NCBI GenBank assembly: GCA_963724385.1 | Contig: CAVRUJ010000001.1 | Span: 1,550,001-1,614,000, forward strand | Source: DASXQK01 sp963724385 | GTDB taxonomy: Bacteria; Pseudomonadota; Alphaproteobacteria; Dongiales; Dongiaceae | DNA: 64,000 nt | Reading direction: 5' to 3' | Part shown: positions 59,120 through 64,000 of the stretch, piece by piece | Numbering within the stretch: the stretch's first letter is position 1 | Layout of the letters: each line of letters starts with the position of its first letter | Notes under the pieces: model-generated | What the model saw: only the letters and a program-made list of their open reading frames with translations | The model's database searches: none | What the model was told of the DNA's origin: nothing | Program-made: the position numbers and the translations under genes

Positions 59120-61456
59120 ATGGCCGAGCCCCTGCCGATGCGCGTCTTGATCGTGAATGACGAACTCGCCGACGCCACGGCTGCGGGGCGCGCCTCGCGG
59201 GCGCTGGCCGACGAACTGCGGGCCCGGGACGTCGGGGTCGTGACGGCGACATCGGCTGCCGATGCCCGGTCGGTGGTTGCTTCAGACGCGGCGCTGCAAT
59301 GCATTGTCCTCGATTGGGATCTCAAGTCCGATCCCGGCCATGATGGCGCAGCAGCCGTGCTCACGGACATTCGCGCCCGCAACGCGAAAGTTCCGGTCTT
59401 CCTCATGGCCGAGCGCAGCTCTGCGGCAAGCCTGTCCGCCAAGGTGATGCAGGACGCGGACGACTTCATCTGGCTGCTCGAGGATACGGCCGACTTCATC
59501 GTCGGCCGGATCGTGGCGGCGATGCGCCGCTATCGCGAGCAGCTCCTGCCGCCCATGTTCGGGGCTCTCGTCCGCTTCGCCGAAGTCCACGAATACTCCT
59601 GGCACACCCCGGGACATGCCGGCGGCACGGCCTTTCTCAAGTCTCCTGCCGGCCGCGCGTTCTTCGACTATTTCGGCGAAAACCTGCTGCGCTCGGATCT
59701 CTCCATCTCCGTCAGCGAGCTTGGCTCGTTGCTGGATCATTCCGGTCCGATCGGCGAGGGCGAACGCTACGCTGCCCGGGTGTTCGGCGCGCACCGCAGC
59801 TACACCGTGACCAACGGGACCTCGACCTCCAACCGGATCGTGCTCATGGCGAGCGTGACGCGCGACCAAGTGGCCCTATGCGACCGCAATTGCCACAAGT
59901 CCGTCGAGCATTCGATGACGCTTTCGGGCGCGATCCCGAACTACCTGATGCCTACGCGCAATCGTTACGGCATCATCGGACCTATCCATCCGGATCAGAT
60001 GAGCAAGGCGGCCGTGAAGCGCGCGATCGCGGCCAATCCTCTCGTCCAAGGCGAGGTCGACCCCAGGCCCGTTCACGCCGTGATCACCAATTCGACCTAT
60101 GATGGGCTCTGCTACGACGTGACCCGCATCGAGGCGCTGCTCGGCCAGAGCGTCGATCGGTTGCATTTTGACGAAGCCTGGTTCGGCTATGCGCGCTTCA
60201 ACCCGCTCTATCGGCACAGACATGCCATGCACGGCGATCCGAAGGAGCATGGCGCGGACAAACCCACCGTGTTCGCGACCCAGTCGACCCACAAGCTTCT
60301 CGCAGCGCTTTCCCAGGCATCTTTCATTCACGTGCGCGACGGGCGCCACCCGATCGAGCATGGCCGCTTCAATGAAGCGTTCATGTTGCACGGCTCAACG
60401 TCTCCCCAATACGCCATCATCGCATCGAACGACGTGAGCGCGGCGATGATGGATGGATCGGGCGGGGAGGCGCTGACCAACGAATCGATCCGAGAGGCCA
60501 TCGCCTTTCGGCAAATGATGGCCCGGCTGCGGGGGGAATTCGCCCGGAAGGGCGACTGGTTCTTTTCGGTCTGGCAGCCCGAGTCAGTCAAGACATCGGG
60601 CTCGGGCAGGAAGACACCGTTCCAGGATGCCCCGGAGGAGCTTCTAGCGAAGGATCCCCGATGCTGGGTACTGCATCCGAACGAGACATGGCACGGCTTC
60701 GGCGATCTCGACGACGGCTATTGCATGCTTGATCCGATCAAGGTTTCCATCCTGACCCCGGGCCTGTCCGAAAGCGGCGCGCTCGAGGCCAAGGGCATTC
60801 CCGCCACCCTGGTCACGGCCTATCTGGACCGGCAGGGAATCGTCGTCGAGAAGACGACGGATTTCACCATCCTCTTCCTGTTCTCCATGGGCATCACGAA
60901 GGGCAAGTGGGGCACGCTGGTGAACGCGCTGCTCGATTTCAAACGCGACTACGACGCCAACGCCATGCTGGAGCAGGTGCTGCCCGGGCTAGTCGCAGCG
61001 AACTCGGCGCGGTACCGCGGCATGGGCCTGCGAGACCTGGCCGAGGCAATGTTCGCTGCGATGCGCACGCTGAAATGCACAGCGCTCATGGCCAGTGCCT
61101 TCTCGACCCTACCGAAGCCGGCCCTGAGCCCGGTGCGAGCCTACGAGCAGCTGGTCGTCGGCAAGGTCGAGCAGCTGCCGCTCGATGCCATGGCCGGGCG
61201 GACGGTGGCCACTGGCGTGGTGCCCTATCCGCCCGGCATTCCGCTTCTCATGCCCGGCGAGAATGCGGGAACGGCAGCTGGACCGGTTCTGGGCTATCTC
61301 CGCTCGCTCGAGGCCTTTGACAGCCGCTTTCCTGGATTTGCCCATGACACCCATGGGGTGGAGGCTGTCGACGGCCGCTACCGAATCTATTGCGTGAAGG
61401 ACGCGGCAGAGCAAAAGCATCCAGGTGATCGGACCGGGCAGGAAAGCGCCGGGTAG
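59120..61456 (+). CDS. adiA: Arginine/lysine-decarboxylase-like PLP enzyme (AdiA type)
   Basis: 778 residues. Same architecture as the previous gene. PLP lysine is Lys392 in TQSTHKLLAALSQASFIHVR; the following GRFNEAFMLHGSTSPQYAII and the C-terminal VATGVVPYPPGIPLLMPGEN match the AdiA/CadA group. Arginine is the more likely substrate because arcA, arcB and the antiporter are in the same operon, but lysine cannot be excluded by eye. Decarboxylation consumes a cytoplasmic proton and gives agmatine. The tandem with an ornithine-type paralog is unusual. Confidence 0.82.
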   Translation: MAEPLPMRVLIVNDELADATAAGRASRALADELRARDVGVVTATSAADARSVVASDAALQCIVLDWDLKSDPGHDGAAAVLTDIRARNAKVPVFLMAERSSAASLSAKVMQDADDFIWLLEDTADFIVGRIVAAMRRYREQLLPPMFGALVRFAEVHEYSWHTPGHAGGTAFLKSPAGRAFFDYFGENLLRSDLSISVSELGSLLDHSGPIGEGERYAARVFGAHRSYTVTNGTSTSNRIVLMASVTRDQVALCDRNCHKSVEHSMTLSGAIPNYLMPTRNRYGIIGPIHPDQMSKAAVKRAIAANPLVQGEVDPRPVHAVITNSTYDGLCYDVTRIEALLGQSVDRLHFDEAWFGYARFNPLYRHRHAMHGDPKEHGADKPTVFATQSTHKLLAALSQASFIHVRDGRHPIEHGRFNEAFMLHGSTSPQYAIIASNDVSAAMMDGSGGEALTNESIREAIAFRQMMARLRGEFARKGDWFFSVWQPESVKTSGSGRKTPFQDAPEELLAKDPRCWVLHPNETWHGFGDLDDGYCMLDPIKVSILTPGLSESGALEAKGIPATLVTAYLDRQGIVVEKTTDFTILFLFSMGITKGKWGTLVNALLDFKRDYDANAMLEQVLPGLVAANSARYRGMGLRDLAEAMFAAMRTLKCTALMASAFSTLPKPALSPVRAYEQLVVGKVEQLPLDAMAGRTVATGVVPYPPGIPLLMPGENAGTAAGPVLGYLRSLEAFDSRFPGFAHDTHGVEAVDGRYRIYCVKDAAEQKHPGDRTGQESAG

Positions 61457-61512
61457 ATGATGGCCTGGCTGCACGGGGAGTTCATCCCAAGGACGACTGG
61501 TTCTTTTCCGTT
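61457..61512 (+). pseudogene. Internal fragment of a third decarboxylase gene
   Basis: About 56 bp starting right after the adiA stop match the inside of adiA at 60519-60575: MMAWLHGEF here against MMARLRGEF there, and gactggttcttttc in both. Roughly 42 of 56 bases agree, with a small indel. It corresponds to about codon 470 of the enzyme. It is followed by the ribosome site of the binding-protein gene. Confidence 0.65.
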
Positions 61513-61528
61513 AAGGAGGCTTCATCCC

Positions 61529-62395
61529 ATGAACTACGACCTCACTTCGTTGGGCGGCAAGCTCGCTTGCTTCGGCTTGGCCGCCGCCCTCGTCATCTTC
61601 GCTTTCGCCGAGAGGGCAAGTGCCGACATGATCGGCAATTGCGAAGTCACCGGCCAGAAGGGCTCGATCCCCATGACCCCGGCGGTGGCCGGCCAGCTGA
61701 CGGTGGAAGTCAATCTGCCGTCGCCGGGCTGGTGGAACGGCGACACCCCCGACACCATCAAGGACGGCTACGAGTATTGCATGGCCGCCAACATCGCAAA
61801 CCGCGCCGGTCTCGGCGCCGTCACGGTTGTCAACGTCGCCTGGGGGCCGCTGGTTCACGGCCATACCAAGGATTTCGATCTCGCTCTCTCGGAGATCTCC
61901 ATCACCGACGCACGCAAGAAGGTGGTCGATTTCTCCATCCCCTATTTCAATTCCGACATCGGCATCCTGGTGAAGAAGGGGACTGAAGTTGACGGGCCGA
62001 AGATGAAGAGCTTGCGCATCGGCGTGCAGCAGGCGACGACCGGCGCCGATTTCGTCCATGACACGCTGAAGCCGTCGACTCCGGAAGAGATTTTTCCCGA
62101 CCAGCCCAGCATGTTCGCGGCGCTGGCTGCCGGCCAGATTGACGCCGCCATGACTGATACCGCCATCGTGCTCGGCCAGGCCGCCGCCTCCAACGGCACC
62201 ATGGTGGTCCCGGGCCAGTACCACACGGGCGAAGTCTATGGTGCGCTCTATCCGAAGGGCTCGGCCAACGAGGCGACGCTCGACAAGATCATCAAGGCGT
62301 TGGAGGACGACGGAACCCTTGCGCAGCTTTCGGCCAAATACCTGGCCGCGGCCTGGGGCGCCGATCCGACCAAGATCCCGTACTTCGAGCCGTGA
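61529..62395 (+). CDS. Periplasmic solute-binding protein (SBP family 3)
   Basis: Start at ATG 61529, chosen for the strong site taaggagg; 288 residues. A signal peptide is visible (LACFGLAAALVIFAFAERASA). The mature protein is of the amino-acid-binding SBP_bac_3 type: DGYEYCMAANIANRAGL, WGPLVHGHTKDFDLALSEIS, ITDARKKVVDFSIPYFNSD, LRIGVQQATTGADF and IDAAMTDTAIVLGQA. The DARKKVVDFSIPY block is the family hallmark. No ABC permease or ATPase gene is adjacent, so it may feed another transporter or act as a sensor subunit. It is flanked on both sides by decarboxylase fragments. Confidence 0.85.
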   Translation: MNYDLTSLGGKLACFGLAAALVIFAFAERASADMIGNCEVTGQKGSIPMTPAVAGQLTVEVNLPSPGWWNGDTPDTIKDGYEYCMAANIANRAGLGAVTVVNVAWGPLVHGHTKDFDLALSEISITDARKKVVDFSIPYFNSDIGILVKKGTEVDGPKMKSLRIGVQQATTGADFVHDTLKPSTPEEIFPDQPSMFAALAAGQIDAAMTDTAIVLGQAAASNGTMVVPGQYHTGEVYGALYPKGSANEATLDKIIKALEDDGTLAQLSAKYLAAAWGADPTKIPYFEP

Positions 62396-62400
62396 AGACG

Positions 62401-62493
62401 ATCCCCGGCTTCGAAAACGAGATACAGGGTGTTTGTCGCGAAGCTCAGCCCGACGGCACGGTCCGGCTCTATTCCTATGTGCTTCGCGAATAG
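62401..62493 (+). pseudogene. C-terminal fragment of a third decarboxylase gene
   Basis: The 30 codons before TAG 62491-62493 read PGFENEIQGVCREAQPDGT then VRLYSYVLRE. This matches the C-terminus of the ornithine-decarboxylase-like gene at 59027-59103 (PGFENEIQGVYREPQPDGT, ARLYTYVLRN) at about 24 of 29 residues. It begins 5 bp after the binding-protein stop, has no start codon of its own and cannot be functional. Confidence 0.85.
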
Positions 62494-62523
62494 GCAAAGC
62501 GATCATCACGAAAGGTGAATGCA

Positions 62524-63771
62524 ATGACATCGAAGACTCACCCAGCCGAGGTTGGAGTCCACTCCGAGGTTGGCAAGCTGAAGACGGTGATGGTGTGTCC
62601 CCCGGGACGGGCTCATGAGCGTCTGACGCCAGGCAACTGTCACGAACTCCTGTTCGACGATGTGATCTGGGTTCACGAGGCACGCAAGGACCACTACGAC
62701 TTCGTCCTGAAGATGCAGGAGCGTGGGATCGAGGTCCTCGATTTCCCGACGCTTCTCGGCGAGACGCTGGAGGACAGGGCAGCGCGCACCTTCGTGCTAG
62801 ACCGGCGCATTACCACCAACACTGTCGGCCGCGGCACCGCCTCGATGCTCCGGCCCTGGCTCGACGCGATGCCCGGAGCAAAGCTGGCTGAGATTCTCAT
62901 CGGCGGTCTCGCGATTGCGGAGGTTCCGAAAAGCGAAAGCGCCAACATGCTGGCCGACGCCATGGGGCCAGCCGCGTTCCTCATTGCGCCAATCCCCAAC
63001 ACGATCTTCCAGCGCGACCCCTCCTGCTGGATCTATGGCGGCGTCACCTGCAATCCCATGTACTGGCCAGCGCGCAGGCCGGAAACGCTGCTCCAGCGTG
63101 CCGTCTACAAATTCCATCCCATCTTTCAACGTGGCGCATTCAAGATCTGGTTCGGCGACAGCGATGAGGATTTCGCGCAGGCCACTGTAGAGGGCGGCGA
63201 CGTCATGCCGCTAGGCAAGGGGATCGTGCTGATCGGCATGGGCGAGCGCACCAGCCGTCAGGCTGTTACACACATTGCGCGCGAGCTTTTCGCCAACGGC
63301 GCGGCGACCCGGGTAATCGGTTGCCAGATGCCGAAGAGCCGCGCCGCCATGCACCTGGATACCGTCTTCAGCTTCTGCGACCGGCATGTGTGCACGGTCT
63401 TCCGCGAGGTGGTGGATCAGATCCAATGCTACAGCTACCGCCCCGGCAATCAGTACGAGGGCCTCGACGTCCGCAAGGAAAAGGGGCGGATGCTGGACGT
63501 CGTCAAGCAGGCCCTGGGCCTCAAGGAGCTGGTCGTGGTCGAGACCGGCGGCGACACCTGGGAAGCCGAGCGGGAGCAGTGGGACGACGGCAACAACGTC
63601 GTCGCTCTCGAGCCCGGCATCGTCGTCGGCTACGACCGCAACACTCACACCAACACACTGCTGCGCAAGGCAGGGATCGAAGTGATCACGATCCGAGGCG
63701 CCGAACTCGGCCGGGGGCGGGGTGGCGGCCATTGCATGACCTGCCCGATTTGGCGCGAGCCCGCTTACTAG
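62524..63771 (+). CDS. arcA: Arginine deiminase
   Basis: ATG 62524 is preferred over GTG 62515 because aaaggtg lies at the right distance; 415 residues. It hydrolyses arginine to citrulline and ammonia. Motifs: GVHSEVGKLKTVMVCPPG, LLFDDVIWVHEARKDHYDF, IFQRDPSCWIYGG (catalytic Asp region), MHLDTVFSFCD (catalytic His) and the catalytic Cys404 in GGGHCMTCPI near the C-terminus. Length and residues are intact. It is followed after 32 bp by ornithine carbamoyltransferase. The start of the window carries a destroyed second copy. Confidence 0.95.
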   Translation: MTSKTHPAEVGVHSEVGKLKTVMVCPPGRAHERLTPGNCHELLFDDVIWVHEARKDHYDFVLKMQERGIEVLDFPTLLGETLEDRAARTFVLDRRITTNTVGRGTASMLRPWLDAMPGAKLAEILIGGLAIAEVPKSESANMLADAMGPAAFLIAPIPNTIFQRDPSCWIYGGVTCNPMYWPARRPETLLQRAVYKFHPIFQRGAFKIWFGDSDEDFAQATVEGGDVMPLGKGIVLIGMGERTSRQAVTHIARELFANGAATRVIGCQMPKSRAAMHLDTVFSFCDRHVCTVFREVVDQIQCYSYRPGNQYEGLDVRKEKGRMLDVVKQALGLKELVVVETGGDTWEAEREQWDDGNNVVALEPGIVVGYDRNTHTNTLLRKAGIEVITIRGAELGRGRGGGHCMTCPIWREPAY

Positions 63772-63803
63772 CGCCTGCATATTCCATCAGCCAGGAGATC
63801 GCC

Positions 63804-64000
63804 ATGAGCTTCAATCTGCGCAACCGCTCGCTTCTGACCGTGCAGGACTACACCCAGCGCGAGTTTCAGTACTTACTCGATCTGGCCCGCGACCTGAAAC
63901 GGGCCAAATATGCGCGCACCGAGCAGGAGCACCTCAAGGGCAAGGAAATCGTCCTGATCTTCGAGAAGACGTCGACCCGCACGCGCTGCGCCTTCGAGGT
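63804..64000 (+). CDS. arcB: Ornithine carbamoyltransferase, N-terminal part (runs off window)
   Basis: ATG 63804 behind caggaga. The 65 visible residues, MSFNLRNRSLLTVQDYTQRE then KGKEIVLIFEKTSTRTRCAF, carry the carbamoyl-phosphate-binding STRTR motif. In an ADI operon the enzyme runs in the catabolic direction, splitting citrulline into ornithine and carbamoyl phosphate. LRNRSLL and KTSTRTRCAFEV are typical of the catabolic ArcB as well as anabolic ArgF; the operon context favours ArcB. Confidence 0.93.
   Translation, partial: MSFNLRNRSLLTVQDYTQREFQYLLDLARDLKRAKYARTEQEHLKGKEIVLIFEKTSTRTRCAFE

Overview
The window is high-GC alphaproteobacterial DNA. The gene order cysE-iscR-nifS-iscS-iscU-iscA-hscB-hscA-fdx-iscX-mnmA, the elongator tRNA-Met sequence and the mix of phage and IS families fit a Rhodospirillales- or Rhizobiales-like chromosome; this placement rests on gene content and synteny only.

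Layout. 1-1038: end of an APC antiporter gene, then an out-of-frame fusion of the arcA 5' part to the arcC 3' part, which is the scar of an old arginine deiminase (ADI) operon. 1045-4181: core genes tyrS, anmK (frameshifted) and an alpha/beta hydrolase. 4289-13543: a long iron-sulfur (ISC) operon behind a promoter overlapped by an IscR type-1-like box, running on into mnmA and an SCP2-like gene. 13629-15333: a frameshifted zinc alcohol dehydrogenase and a GNAT acetyltransferase flanked by imperfect inverted repeats.

15387-27624: tRNA-Met with an integrated element of about 12.2 kb bounded by 48/49-bp tRNA-derived repeats. It has a tyrosine integrase, a MerR-type regulator, an AlpA-type activator/excisionase, primase and RepA-like helicase, a CGGACA iteron-like array just 3' of the helicase gene, small and large terminase, a RuvC-like resolvase and many small ORFs. 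No portal, capsid, protease or tail gene can be recognised. This is the layout of a phage satellite (PICI-like) or of a prophage that lost its structural module.

27625-55179: an accessory region of visibly lower GC with relics of IS3- and IS1380-family elements. It holds a CorA/ZntB transporter, a polyphosphate:AMP phosphotransferase, an ABC membrane domain without ATPase, an HD-GYP sensor downstream of a perfect FNR/FixK box, a membrane cNMP-binding protein, an RND efflux pair, a large wHTH-ATPase-TPR regulator, an atypical pyruvate kinase coupled to a secreted PEBP protein, and a carbon-storage/overflow cluster (3-hydroxyacyl-CoA dehydrogenase, DUF3141 PHA-synthase-like protein, phosphotransacetylase, acetate kinase, CBS protein).

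55076-64000: an arginine/ornithine island behind a second FNR/FixK-like box: antiporter, ornithine-decarboxylase-like and arginine-decarboxylase-like enzymes in tandem, the ghost of a third decarboxylase whose middle is replaced by a periplasmic binding protein gene, intact arginine deiminase and the start of ornithine carbamoyltransferase. Together these could turn arginine into citrulline, ornithine, putrescine or agmatine while consuming protons and, through carbamoyl phosphate, yielding ATP when oxygen is low. Several single-base frameshifts (anmK, ADH, terL twice, one coiled-coil gene) may be real decay or consensus errors; raw reads would decide.
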